A stretch of DNA of 64,000 nt from Allofournierella_A excrementavium (GTDB lineage Bacteria > Bacillota > Clostridia > Oscillospirales > Ruminococcaceae). The position numbers and the translations under genes are program-made. Shown one piece after another: positions 25,099 to 33,354 of this stretch (its first letter is position 1; the number at the start of each line of letters is the position of its first letter). The stretch is taken from NCBI GenBank assembly GCA_019120375.1, contig DWVE01000027.1, positions 186,001 through 250,000 of the forward strand. Reading direction: 5' to 3'. The notes below the pieces were generated by a model. The model did no database searches. It was not told where the DNA came from and saw only the letters and a list, made by a program, of their open reading frames with translations.

Positions 25099-26005
25099 TA
25101 AAGAGAGCAATTTCGTCTCGGCGGTGGTCTGCCTGCACGACGCGGGGCGCGCCGCGGCGGATTTCTTCGCCGCCCTAAACGGAGTGCTGGCGCAGCACTT
25201 CGCCCACTATGAACTCATCGCGGTGAACGACGGCTGCACCGACGACACGGTGCCCGCCCTGAAAGCTTGGGCCGCCGAGCACCTGGAAGCGCCCCTGACG
25301 GTGGTGAACATGAGCCTGCGCCAGGGCGTGGAAAAGGCGATGAACGCCGGCCTCGACGCCGCCATCGGCGACTTTGTGTTCGAGTTCGACCGCCCGGCGA
25401 TGGGCTACGACCCGGACCTCATCTGGCAGGCCTATCAGAAAGCCCTCACCGGCTTTGACGTGGTCACCGTCTGCCCCAGCCGCCAGCGGCTGACGAGCAG
25501 GGCCTTTTACCGGGTGTTCAACAGGTTCAGCAACAGCCCCTACAAGCTCTCCACCGACGCGTTCCGGCTGGTGAGCCGCCGGGCCGTCAACCGGGTGAAG
25601 GCCATCAGCGACGATCTGGCCTACCGCAAGGCGGCCTATGCCGCCAGCGGCCTTGCCTGCGCCAGCCTGACCTTTGAGGGCACGGCGGCGAAGGACGACG
25701 AGCCCCGCCTGGACAAAGCGGTGGACAGCCTCGCCCTCTACACCGACGCGGGCTACAAGCTGAGCCTGGGCATCAGCATGGGGATGATGGTGCTCACGAT
25801 GGTGGCCCTGGTCTACACGGTGGCGGTGTTCTGCCTGGGGCAGCCCATCGCCGGCTGGACCACCACCATGCTGGTGCTTTCGGCGGGGCTTTCCGGCCTG
25901 TTCTTCATCCTCACCATCGCGGTGAAGTATCTGAACCTGCTGGTGCGCCTCACCTTTAAAAAGCAGAGCTACCTCATCGAGGGCGTGGAGAAACTGCAAA
26001 AATAA
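25082..26005 (+). CDS. Family 2 glycosyltransferase with two C-terminal membrane helices
   Basis: 307 residues, overlapping the oxidoreductase gene by 17 bases. The GT-A domain has LIAVNDGCTDDT and FEFDRPAMGYD in place of a classic DxD. The C-terminal third has two hydrophobic segments (residues ~228-255 and ~265-290), as in GtrB/DPM-type polyprenyl-phosphate glycosyltransferases that make lipid-linked sugars at the membrane. This fits a flipped donor used by the polytopic protein next door. Confidence 0.82.
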   Translation: MAQNNNKESNFVSAVVCLHDAGRAAADFFAALNGVLAQHFAHYELIAVNDGCTDDTVPALKAWAAEHLEAPLTVVNMSLRQGVEKAMNAGLDAAIGDFVFEFDRPAMGYDPDLIWQAYQKALTGFDVVTVCPSRQRLTSRAFYRVFNRFSNSPYKLSTDAFRLVSRRAVNRVKAISDDLAYRKAAYAASGLACASLTFEGTAAKDDEPRLDKAVDSLALYTDAGYKLSLGISMGMMVLTMVALVYTVAVFCLGQPIAGWTTTMLVLSAGLSGLFFILTIAVKYLNLLVRLTFKKQSYLIEGVEKLQK

Positions 26006-26023
26006 CAAAAAGGACCCGTTTGC

Positions 26024-27736
26024 ATGAAAGGTTTCTTTCAAAAGGATATTTTCAAAAAGGACATGAGCCGCCGCGCCTTCTGGATCGCCGTGGTGCTGGT
26101 GGTGCTGGCAAAGCTGGCCGTCAGCCGGTTCCAGATGATCTGGGTCTGGGTAGACGGCGCGCCCATCGACGACGAGCTGATGTTCCGGGCGGCCCAGAGC
26201 ATCTCCGCCGGCCAGTGGCTGGGGGAATACGACTGGCTCACCCTCTCGAAGCACATGTTCTTTGCGGTGTGGCTGGCGCTTTGCAACGCGCTGCACATCC
26301 CGTACCTCGCGGCGGGCCAGCTGCTGGCCTGCGGCGGGGCGCTGGCCTCGGCGCAGGCCTTCGCCCCGGTGCTGCGGCGGCAGAAAAGCCGTTTTCTGGT
26401 GTTCGCCCTGCTGGCCTTCAACCCGGCGGTGAGCGCCAGCTTCACCCTGCGCGTTTACCGGGACAACATCTTCCCGGCCCTGTGCATCTTCTTCTTCGCG
26501 GGGCTCTGCGGCTGGGCGCTGCGCTGGCGCGGGCCGCTGGCAAAGGGCCTGCCCTGGCTGGGCATGTCCGGCCTCGGCCTCGCCCTGGCCTGGCTCACCC
26601 GGGAGGACGGCATGTGGCTGCTGCCCTTTGCCGCCGCGGGCAGCCTCATCCTGCTCGTCACCGCTCTGCGGGCGGCAATGCCCCTGGCAAAAAAGCTGGC
26701 CCGGTGCGCCGCGCTGGCCGTTCCCTTTGCCCTGCTGGCGGCGGGCATCCTGGCCTTCAGCGCCGTGAACTACGCTTATTACGGCGTGTTCACTGTGAGC
26801 GATTTTTCCTCCGGCGGCTTTTCCGCCGCCATGGGCGCCATGATGCGGGTGGAAGCAGGCCAGTGGCAGCCGCTGGTGAGCGTGAACGCCGAGGCCCGGC
26901 AGCTGCTCTATGAAAAGGTGCCCGCCCTGGCCCCCCTGGAAAAGTGGCTGGAAGAGGACGAGGACCTGCAGAACAGCTTCCGCAACCCGGAGCTGGACGA
27001 TTACCAGTCCGGCAGCTTCTACTGGGCCATCCGCAAGGCGGCGTATTATGAAGGCGTTTACGACAGCGCCCAAAAGGCCGAGGAATACTGGCAGGGCGTG
27101 GCGGACGCCATCAACGAACTGTGCGACGCAGGCGAGCTGCCCTCGAACGGCCCCAGGCGCACCGGCACCACGCCCCCCATCCGGGCGGAGTATGTGGGCC
27201 CGGTGCTGAAAGAGGGCCTGCACAGCCTGTGGTACTCGCTGACCTTCGGCGGGTGCGAGCCCTACGACGCGGAGAACCTCTCCATCGGGCCCACCGAGGA
27301 CCTGGAAGTCTGGGAAAACTATCTTGGCCAGCGCACCAACTCCGCCGCCCAGGCGGGCACGGCGCTGCCCTATTACAGCCCGGTGCAGCGGCTGGTCTAT
27401 CTCGGCCTGGAGGTGCTGCGCGCCGTCTACGCCGTGGCGCTGCCCGTGGCCTTCGCCGCGGCGGTGGCGCTGCAGGTGAAGAATGCGGCGGCGCTGCTGG
27501 GCGGCGCGCGCAAAAAGCGGCCCATCGCCCCCGGGCGTGGGATGCTGGCGCTGCTGCTGGCGGGCCTCTTCGCCATGGCGCTGCTGCGCTGCTTTATGAT
27601 CGCCTTCGTGGAGGTGGCCAGCTTCAACATCGGCACCTACGCGATGTATCTCTCCACCGTGCATCCGCTGCTGCTTTTGTTCAGCGCGGCGGGCATCCTC
27701 ACCCTCTGGAAGGAGAACGTCTCATGGCAGAACTGA
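26024..27736 (+). CDS. Polytopic membrane protein, GT-C-like
   Basis: 570 residues. Roughly ten hydrophobic segments: most in the first ~260 residues, then a ~170-residue extracytoplasmic region rich in Trp/Tyr/Glu, then two or three at the C-terminus. The first loop has an acidic pair (PIDDELMF, residues ~46-53), where GT-C glycosyltransferases keep a catalytic aspartate/glutamate, and YRDNIF occurs later. I infer a GT-C enzyme using the lipid-linked sugar made upstream; no named family recognised. It overlaps the next gene by 13 bases. Confidence 0.65.
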   Translation: MKGFFQKDIFKKDMSRRAFWIAVVLVVLAKLAVSRFQMIWVWVDGAPIDDELMFRAAQSISAGQWLGEYDWLTLSKHMFFAVWLALCNALHIPYLAAGQLLACGGALASAQAFAPVLRRQKSRFLVFALLAFNPAVSASFTLRVYRDNIFPALCIFFFAGLCGWALRWRGPLAKGLPWLGMSGLGLALAWLTREDGMWLLPFAAAGSLILLVTALRAAMPLAKKLARCAALAVPFALLAAGILAFSAVNYAYYGVFTVSDFSSGGFSAAMGAMMRVEAGQWQPLVSVNAEARQLLYEKVPALAPLEKWLEEDEDLQNSFRNPELDDYQSGSFYWAIRKAAYYEGVYDSAQKAEEYWQGVADAINELCDAGELPSNGPRRTGTTPPIRAEYVGPVLKEGLHSLWYSLTFGGCEPYDAENLSIGPTEDLEVWENYLGQRTNSAAQAGTALPYYSPVQRLVYLGLEVLRAVYAVALPVAFAAAVALQVKNAAALLGGARKKRPIAPGRGMLALLLAGLFAMALLRCFMIAFVEVASFNIGTYAMYLSTVHPLLLLFSAAGILTLWKENVSWQN

Positions 27737-28938
27737 TCGTGGTGGGCGCGGGCGCCGCCGGGCTGATGGCGGCGGGCGCGGCCTGCCGGCTGGGCCACCG
27801 GGTCACCGTGCTGGAACACAGCGAGATGCCCGGCAAGAAAATTCTGGTCACCGGCAAGGGGCGGTGCAACGTCACCAACGACTGCGACGAAAATACCTTT
27901 TTGCAGAACGTGCGCACCAATCCCCGGTTCTTGTTCTCCTCCATCCACGCCTTCCCGCCCTCGGCCGCCATGGAGCTGTTCCAGGAGCTGGGCGTGCCCC
28001 TCAAGACCGAGCGGGGCCGCCGGGTGTTCCCGGTGAGCGATAAGGCCGAGGACATCCGCGCCGCGCTGCTGCGGTACGCCGCCGACGCCAACATCGTGAT
28101 GGACGGCGCAAAGAGCCTCGTGCTGGAAGAGGGGCGCTGCGCGGGCGTGGTCACCAAGGGCGGCCGCCGCCTTTTGGCGGACGGCGTGCTGGTGGCCACC
28201 GGCGGCGTGTCCTACCCCGGCACCGGCTCCACCGGCGACGGCTACAAACTGGCAAAGCAGGCGGGCCACTCCATCGTGGAGCCGGTGCCCAGCCTGTGCA
28301 GTCTGGTCAGCCCGGACCCGGCCTGCAAAAAGATGATGGGCCTTTCGCTGCGCAACGTCACCCTGACTCTACTGCGGGACGACAAGCCTGTGTTCAGCGA
28401 GCTGGGGGAGATGCTGTTCACCCACTTCGGCATCTCCGGGCCGCTGACCCTCTCCGCCTCCAGCTACATCCGGGAGATGGAAAAGCACCGCTGGACGGCG
28501 GAGATCGACCTGAAGCCCGCCCTGGACGAGGACCAGCTCTACGCCCGGGTGGGCCGGGACTTCCAGCTGCTGGGGGCCAAAAGCGCCCAGGGCGCGCTGG
28601 CAAAGCTGCTGCCCGCCAGCATGCAGCCGGTGATGGTGGAGCGCTGGGGCGTGGACCCGGCGCTGAAAGCCAGCCAGATCGACAAGGAGAGCCGCCGCCG
28701 TCTTGTGAAGCTGATGAAGCACTGGACGGTGCCCGTCACCGCCCGGGGCGACCTTGCCCACGCGGTCATCACCAGCGGCGGGGTGAACGTGAAGGAAGTG
28801 GACCCCCGCACCATGGCCTCCAAACTCTGCCCGGGGCTGTATTTTGCCGGCGAGGTGCTGGACGTGGACGCCTACACCGGGGGCTATAACCTGCAAATTG
28901 CCTTCTGCACCGCCCAGGCGGCGGCGCGGGCCTTTTGA
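27724..28938 (+). CDS. YhiN/HI0933-family flavoprotein
   Basis: 404 residues from the ATG at 27724. The FAD motif GAGAAGLMAAG (residues 8-18), the family signature PGKKILVTGKGRCNVTN and the C-terminal GEVLDVDAYTGGYNLQIAF are all present. Conserved NAD(P)/FAD-dependent oxidoreductase family of uncertain biochemical role. It overlaps the end of the membrane-protein gene, but by family it belongs with the downstream housekeeping genes (cmk, plsC, ispH), a common Clostridia arrangement. Confidence 0.92.
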   Translation: MAELIVVGAGAAGLMAAGAACRLGHRVTVLEHSEMPGKKILVTGKGRCNVTNDCDENTFLQNVRTNPRFLFSSIHAFPPSAAMELFQELGVPLKTERGRRVFPVSDKAEDIRAALLRYAADANIVMDGAKSLVLEEGRCAGVVTKGGRRLLADGVLVATGGVSYPGTGSTGDGYKLAKQAGHSIVEPVPSLCSLVSPDPACKKMMGLSLRNVTLTLLRDDKPVFSELGEMLFTHFGISGPLTLSASSYIREMEKHRWTAEIDLKPALDEDQLYARVGRDFQLLGAKSAQGALAKLLPASMQPVMVERWGVDPALKASQIDKESRRRLVKLMKHWTVPVTARGDLAHAVITSGGVNVKEVDPRTMASKLCPGLYFAGEVLDVDAYTGGYNLQIAFCTAQAAARAF

Positions 28939-28968
28939 AATAAACACACGACAAGGAGCATCGGAACA

Positions 28969-29637
28969 ATGATCTCTGTGGCCATCGACGGCCCCTCCGG
29001 GGCCGGCAAATCCAGCCTGGCGAAGCGCCTCGCCAAGGAGCTGGGCTATCTCTATGTGGACACCGGCGCCATGTACCGTTCCATCGGCCTGTACGCAAAG
29101 CGTGCCGGGGCCGACACCAAAAACGCCGCCGCGGTGGAGGCCCTTCTGCCCTCCATCCGGCTGGAGCTGAAGTATGTGGACGGCGCCCAGCGGGTGCTGC
29201 TGTGCGGCGAGGACGTGAGCGAGGCCATCCGCGCCGAGGAGATCGGCATGGCGGCCAGCGACGTGTCCGCCCACCCGGCGGTGCGCCGGTTCTTGCTGGA
29301 CACCCAGCGGAACATGGCCCTCACCCACGACCTGCTGATGGACGGGCGGGACATCGGCACCGTCATCCTGCCCAACGCCACCGTCAAAATTTTCCTCACC
29401 GCCTCTCCCGAGGCCCGGGCAAAGCGCCGGATGCTGGAACTGCAGCAGAAGGGCCAGCCCGCGGACTACGAGACCGTGCTGGAGGACATCCGCCAGCGGG
29501 ACTGGCAGGACACCCACCGGGAAACGGCGCCTTTGAAGCAGGCGGAGGACGCGGTGCTGGTGGACACCAGCGACCTGGACTTTGAAGAGAGCTTCGCGGC
29601 CCTCAAAAACCTCATCCTCAGCCGGGTGGGGCACTAA
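28969..29637 (+). CDS. cmk: Cytidylate kinase
   Basis: 222 residues, full length. P-loop GPSGAGKSS (residues 8-16), YVDTGAMYR, and MDGRDIGTVILPNA typical of bacterial CMP kinase. It phosphorylates CMP and dCMP to the diphosphates, which also recycles CMP released by nonulosonate transfer. SD AAGGAG. It lies 30 bases after the flavoprotein gene and 17 bases before plsC. Confidence 0.96.
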   Translation: MISVAIDGPSGAGKSSLAKRLAKELGYLYVDTGAMYRSIGLYAKRAGADTKNAAAVEALLPSIRLELKYVDGAQRVLLCGEDVSEAIRAEEIGMAASDVSAHPAVRRFLLDTQRNMALTHDLLMDGRDIGTVILPNATVKIFLTASPEARAKRRMLELQQKGQPADYETVLEDIRQRDWQDTHRETAPLKQAEDAVLVDTSDLDFEESFAALKNLILSRVGH

Positions 29638-29654
29638 GCGAAGGGAGACAGGCA

Positions 29655-30272
29655 ATGTTTTACGCGATCATTGTGCCCCTTGCGTGGGTCATCTGGCATC
29701 TGGGCTTTGCCATCAAGGTGGTGGGCCGGGAGAACCTGCCCAAGGACGGCCGGGGCTTCGTGCTGGCCCCCAACCACCTCTCCGCCATCGACCCGGTGTT
29801 CGTGGTGCTGGCCCGCTTCTGGGGCAAAAAGATGCTGGTGATGGCCAAGGAAGAGGTCATGCACGTGAACCCCTTCTTCACCTGGTTCTTCCGTCAGGTG
29901 GGGGTGTTCGGCGTCACCCGCGGCCGGGGCGACACCACCGCCGTGGAGGACGCCATCGAAAAGGTGCGGGCCGGCCAGGGGCTGCTCATCTTCCCCGAAG
30001 GCACCCGCTCCAAGACCGGCGAGCCCGGCAAGCTGAAGAGCGGCGCCTTCGTCATCGCCAGCGCCGCCGGTGTGGACATGATCCCCTGCCGCATCATCTA
30101 CCGCCACGGTCACATGCGGCTGTTCAGCCGGGTGCGGGTGTGCTTCGGCGAGCCCATCCCCGCCGAGACGCTGTATCTGGGCGAGCACAAGAGCGCCGCC
30201 AAGCTGCGGGAGAACAAGCAGCTGCTGCTGGACGCGTGGCAGAAGCTTTACGATGAGAACCGCTTTGAATGA
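29655..30272 (+). CDS. plsC: 1-acyl-sn-glycerol-3-phosphate acyltransferase
   Basis: 205 residues. The catalytic H-x4-D motif is NHLSAID (H41, D46) and the glycerol-phosphate-binding motif is FPEGTR (E115-R118). One hydrophobic segment lies at the N-terminus. It makes phosphatidic acid at the membrane. SD AAGGGAGA. Located between cmk and ispH-rpsA, a usual order in this group. Confidence 0.94.
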   Translation: MFYAIIVPLAWVIWHLGFAIKVVGRENLPKDGRGFVLAPNHLSAIDPVFVVLARFWGKKMLVMAKEEVMHVNPFFTWFFRQVGVFGVTRGRGDTTAVEDAIEKVRAGQGLLIFPEGTRSKTGEPGKLKSGAFVIASAAGVDMIPCRIIYRHGHMRLFSRVRVCFGEPIPAETLYLGEHKSAAKLRENKQLLLDAWQKLYDENRFE

Positions 30273-30282
30273 GGAGGGGCCC

Positions 30283-32208
30283 ATGGAGATCATCAAGGCA
30301 AAGACCGCCGGCTTCTGCTTCGGGGTGGACCGGGCGGTGAAGCTCACCACCGAGCTGGCCCAAAGCGGCCGCAAGGTGGCCACCCTGGGGCCGCTCATCC
30401 ACAACCCCCAGTGCGTGGCCGAGCTGGAAAAGCTGGGCGTGGTCACCGCCACCAGCCTGGCGGATGTGCCCGAAGGCTATGAACTGGTCATCCGCAGCCA
30501 CGGGGTGCCCCAGTCGGTCTACGACCAGATCGAGGCGGCGGGCATCGTCTGCCACGACGCCACCTGCCCCTTCGTGGCCAAGATCCACCGCATCGCCCGC
30601 AAGGCCAGCGACGAGGGCGCGGTGCTGCTGGTGGCGGGGGACGCGGCCCATCCGGAGGTGCAGGGCATCGTGGGCCACACCGACAAAGAGGTGTTCGTTT
30701 TCTCCGATCTTTCCCAGCTGGAGGGCTGGAAAGGCCCCAAAACCCCCGAAACGCCCGTTTTTATGGTGGCGCAGACCACGTTTCAGGTAACAAAATGGCA
30801 AGAATGCGCCGCGTTTATAAAAAAAGGGTATACAAACGCCAAAATATTTGATACAATATGTAGTGCGACGTGGACGAGGCAACAGGAAGCGGAAGACCTC
30901 AGCCAGAAATGCGACCTGATGGTCGTCATTGGTGGTCATCATTCTTCCAACACCCAGAAGCTGGCAGCAGTCGCCGCAAAGCACACCCGGTGTGTTACGG
31001 TGGAGACGGCCAAGGAGCTGGATCCGGCCTGGTTTTCCGGGGTGCAAACGGTGGGTGTTACAGCCGGGGCTTCCACGCCATCGTCTATTATTGAGGAGGT
31101 ACTTAACAGTATGAGTGAAGAAATCCGTGACGAGATGAGCTTTGCTGAGATGTTTGCCGAGAGCGAAGCGAATCTCAAGCCTGTGTTCGCAGGCAAGGTA
31201 GTGGAGGGCACTGTTACCAGCATTACGCCCAACGAGGTGCAGGTGGACATCGGCACCAAGCACACCGGCTTTGTGAAGGTCAGCGAGCTGACCGACGATC
31301 CCAACGCCAAGGCGGAGGATCTGGTCAAGGTTGGGGACAAGCTGGACCTCGTCGTCGAAAAAGTCAACGATCAGGAAGGCGTTGCCTACCTGTCCCGCAA
31401 GCGCCTGGAAGCCATGAAGGGTCTGGAGGAGGTCCGCAAGGCTGCCGAGGAAGGCACCGTCATGGAAGGCGTGGTCACCGAGACCAACAAGGGCGGCGTG
31501 ATCGTTCTGGTCAAGGGCGTGAAGGTGTTCGTGCCCCGCAGCCAGGCCACCATGCGCCGCGATGAGGACATCAACGCTCTGGTGAAGCAGAACGTCAAGC
31601 TGGTCATCACCGAGTGCGCCGGCCGCAAGATCGTGGGTTCCATCAACAAGGTCACCGCCGAGGCCAATGCCGCCAAGCGCGAGGCCTTCTGGTCCACCGT
31701 TGAGGTGGGCAACACCTACACCGGCGTGGTCAAGAGCCTCACCGCTTACGGCGCCTTCGTGGACGTGGGCGGCGTGGACGGCCTGTGCCACATCAGCGAG
31801 CTGAGCTGGAACCGCATCAAGCACCCCAGCGAGGTCGTGAACGTGGGCGACACCATCGAGGTGTACGTCAAGGCTCTGGACACCGAGAACCACAAGGTCT
31901 CCCTGGGCTACAAGAAGGCCGAGGACAACCCCTGGGTCAAGCTGCAGAACGAGTATCCCATCGGCAGCGTGTTCACCGCTCCCGTGGTGAGCATCACCAA
32001 GTTCGGCGCCTTCGTGCGCATCCTGCCCGGCATCGACGGCCTGGTCCACATCAGTGAGATCAGCAACGAGCGCGTCGAGAAGGTCAGCGACGTGCTGAAG
32101 GTGGGCGACGAGGTCAAGGTCAAGCTGCTGGATGTGGACTTCGACAAGAAGCGCATCAGCCTGTCCATGAAGGCCCTGCTGAACGACGAGGCCGAGGACG
32201 CCGAGTAA
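30283..32208 (+). CDS. ispH: IspH-S1 fusion: HMBPP reductase joined to ribosomal protein S1-like domains
   Basis: 641 residues from the ATG at 30283 behind GAGGAGG. Residues 1-~276 are IspH (last step of the methylerythritol-phosphate pathway), with the three iron-sulfur cysteines C12, C95 and C193 in their standard contexts. Residues ~290-640 hold four S1 RNA-binding repeats, two of them very clear (YGAFVDVGGVDGLCHISE and FGAFVRILPGIDGLVHISE). Such fusions are known in Clostridia. The junction keeps an SD and ATG for the S1 part (see 31111). The stretch around 30780-31100 is markedly AT-richer than its surroundings. Confidence 0.93.
   Translation: MEIIKAKTAGFCFGVDRAVKLTTELAQSGRKVATLGPLIHNPQCVAELEKLGVVTATSLADVPEGYELVIRSHGVPQSVYDQIEAAGIVCHDATCPFVAKIHRIARKASDEGAVLLVAGDAAHPEVQGIVGHTDKEVFVFSDLSQLEGWKGPKTPETPVFMVAQTTFQVTKWQECAAFIKKGYTNAKIFDTICSATWTRQQEAEDLSQKCDLMVVIGGHHSSNTQKLAAVAAKHTRCVTVETAKELDPAWFSGVQTVGVTAGASTPSSIIEEVLNSMSEEIRDEMSFAEMFAESEANLKPVFAGKVVEGTVTSITPNEVQVDIGTKHTGFVKVSELTDDPNAKAEDLVKVGDKLDLVVEKVNDQEGVAYLSRKRLEAMKGLEEVRKAAEEGTVMEGVVTETNKGGVIVLVKGVKVFVPRSQATMRRDEDINALVKQNVKLVITECAGRKIVGSINKVTAEANAAKREAFWSTVEVGNTYTGVVKSLTAYGAFVDVGGVDGLCHISELSWNRIKHPSEVVNVGDTIEVYVKALDTENHKVSLGYKKAEDNPWVKLQNEYPIGSVFTAPVVSITKFGAFVRILPGIDGLVHISEISNERVEKVSDVLKVGDEVKVKLLDVDFDKKRISLSMKALLNDEAEDAE
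30829..30857 (+). promoter_or_regulatory. Candidate internal promoter upstream of the S1 part
   Basis: TATACA (30829-30834), 17-base gap, TACAAT (30852-30857), inside the ispH coding region in an AT-rich island. It would give a transcript starting ~250 bases ahead of the internal ATG at 31111. Prediction only. Confidence 0.45.
31111..32208 (+). CDS. rpsA: Nested in-frame start: stand-alone S1 protein (RpsA-like)
   Basis: Within the fusion gene, GAGGAGGT (31093-31100) sits 10 bases ahead of an in-frame ATG at 31111. This would give a 365-residue protein beginning MSEEIRDEMSFAEMF with four S1 repeats, the usual form of Firmicute S1 proteins. The SD overlaps the last IspH codons (EEV). Codon use from here on is more biased toward highly expressed-type codons (GGT, GTT, AAG) than in ispH. 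I infer that both the fused and separate proteins could be made. Confidence 0.55.
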   Translation: MSEEIRDEMSFAEMFAESEANLKPVFAGKVVEGTVTSITPNEVQVDIGTKHTGFVKVSELTDDPNAKAEDLVKVGDKLDLVVEKVNDQEGVAYLSRKRLEAMKGLEEVRKAAEEGTVMEGVVTETNKGGVIVLVKGVKVFVPRSQATMRRDEDINALVKQNVKLVITECAGRKIVGSINKVTAEANAAKREAFWSTVEVGNTYTGVVKSLTAYGAFVDVGGVDGLCHISELSWNRIKHPSEVVNVGDTIEVYVKALDTENHKVSLGYKKAEDNPWVKLQNEYPIGSVFTAPVVSITKFGAFVRILPGIDGLVHISEISNERVEKVSDVLKVGDEVKVKLLDVDFDKKRISLSMKALLNDEAEDAE

Positions 32209-32220
32209 TCTCTGCTTATC

Positions 32221-32253
32221 AAAACACCGTCTGCCCATGGCAGGCGGTGTTTT
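32221..32253 (+). terminator. Terminator after ispH-rpsA
   Basis: AAAACACCG-TCTGCC and GGCAGGCGGTGTTTT arms around CAT, followed by TTTCTTG; 13 bases after the stop. Confidence 0.85.
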
Positions 32254-32317
32254 CTTGTATCCCCCGGGCGGGCAGAGAAGCCCCGCGCCGGGCGGGCCGC
32301 GAAAGGAGGCAGCACAG

Positions 32318-33106
32318 ATGGGAACGAGGATGAACAGCCGACAGCACAAGGCGCTGTATCAGGCCATGAAGTCCGCCGCCGGGGCGCGGAAGATAAAGCT
32401 CTCCGCCCAGCATGACCTTTACAAAAAGGAGAGCCCCTACTTTTACCATGCCTTCTGGTGGCCGGAGGAGTTCGCCAGCGGCCGCATCGGCATGGAGCTG
32501 GACATCACGGTGAAGTACCACCGCTTCGACGAGCTGCAATACGGCATCCTGCGCCCGGACCAGGAGCCCCACTTCACCGACAAGCTCCGGGCCAACAGCG
32601 GCATGCTGTGCAATGCCTCCTTCCCCCGGATGATACGCCACTTCGACTTTGACGGCACCGACGCGGCCATGCCGGGCCTGTGCGAGGACCTGCTGGACTT
32701 CCTGCAGGACTACTGCGCCGAATTTCTGACCATGGTGGAAGAGACTTACGGCGACCTGGACGGCTACTACATCGCCAACCGGGAGACCATGCCTCGGCTG
32801 GCGGGACTGGCCTTTCTGGACCGGGGCGATGCGGCAGGCGCGGCCGAGTGCTTTTCCCAACCCAACATGGACGGGGAGAACAGCACCTGGTGGGTGCCGG
32901 TGGAAACGGAAGAACAGCGGCAAAGGGCCCTTGCCAGCGGCACCTATCTGTACGAGTGCCCGGAGTACACCGCCGTCCACCGCCACCGCAGGGACCAGTT
33001 TTGGGACTACGCCACAGCGCTGAAAAACGGCCTGGAATGGACGCCGGACCGGGCGATGTTCGGCCTGCTGCCCGAGGAAAGGCGCGCGGGCGCGCCCGGA
33101 CGCTGA
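32318..33106 (+). CDS. Hypothetical protein
   Basis: 262 residues from the ATG at 32318, which follows a perfect AAAGGAGG; a longer frame reaches into the terminator and is not credible. Soluble, acidic and Trp/Tyr/Phe-rich (YFYHAFWWPEEF), with no signal peptide or known motif. I do not recognise the family. It stands alone between a terminator and a new promoter. Confidence 0.65.
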   Translation: MGTRMNSRQHKALYQAMKSAAGARKIKLSAQHDLYKKESPYFYHAFWWPEEFASGRIGMELDITVKYHRFDELQYGILRPDQEPHFTDKLRANSGMLCNASFPRMIRHFDFDGTDAAMPGLCEDLLDFLQDYCAEFLTMVEETYGDLDGYYIANRETMPRLAGLAFLDRGDAAGAAECFSQPNMDGENSTWWVPVETEEQRQRALASGTYLYECPEYTAVHRHRRDQFWDYATALKNGLEWTPDRAMFGLLPEERRAGAPGR

Positions 33107-33125
33107 ACCCCGGAACAAAAAGGGG

Positions 33126-33154
33126 TGTGCAAACGGCGGGCGGTATGGTATACT
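33126..33154 (+). promoter_or_regulatory. Promoter for the small membrane peptide and deoC
   Basis: TGTGCA (33126-33131), 17-base gap, TATACT (33149-33154) with an extended TGG ahead of the -10. A CGCCGCC-GTTT-GGCGGCG hairpin (33173-33190) lies in the leader just before the GGAGG SD. Confidence 0.6.
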
Positions 33155-33207
33155 GAAAAAAAGACAAACCGCGCCGCCGTTTGGCGGCGGGACAGGAGGT
33201 TCTGACT

Positions 33208-33354
33208 ATGAAAGGTTCCGCGTTTCGTCTGGCCGGGCTGATTTTGGGCATCGTGGCGTCCGTGGCCGCGGTGGTGGCCATCGTGCTCAGCGCCGTGGGC
33301 ATGAGCAAGGCCCGCCAGTGCAAACAGTGCAAACTGGGAGGCGGCGTGAAATGA
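33208..33354 (+). CDS. 48-residue single-pass membrane peptide with CxxC
   Basis: ATG at 33208 behind CAGGAGGT at good spacing; the stop overlaps the deoC ATG (ATGA). The product has a basic N-terminus (MKGSAFRLAG), one long hydrophobic helix (residues ~11-30) and a short tail with CKQC (residues 38-41). Too short for most gene callers. Translational coupling to deoC suggests the start is real; function unknown. Confidence 0.7.
   Translation: MKGSAFRLAGLILGIVASVAAVVAIVLSAVGMSKARQCKQCKLGGGVK

Noticed and set aside
30283..32208. ispH-rpsA as a sequencing frameshift joining two genes
   Set aside because: The reading frame is continuous, the boundary is clean, and IspH-S1 fusions are known in Clostridia. 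The internal start is reported instead.
33318..33350. Longer deoC start at 33318
   Set aside because: It overlaps the coding sequence of the small membrane peptide, lacks its own SD, and adds residues not found in the family.
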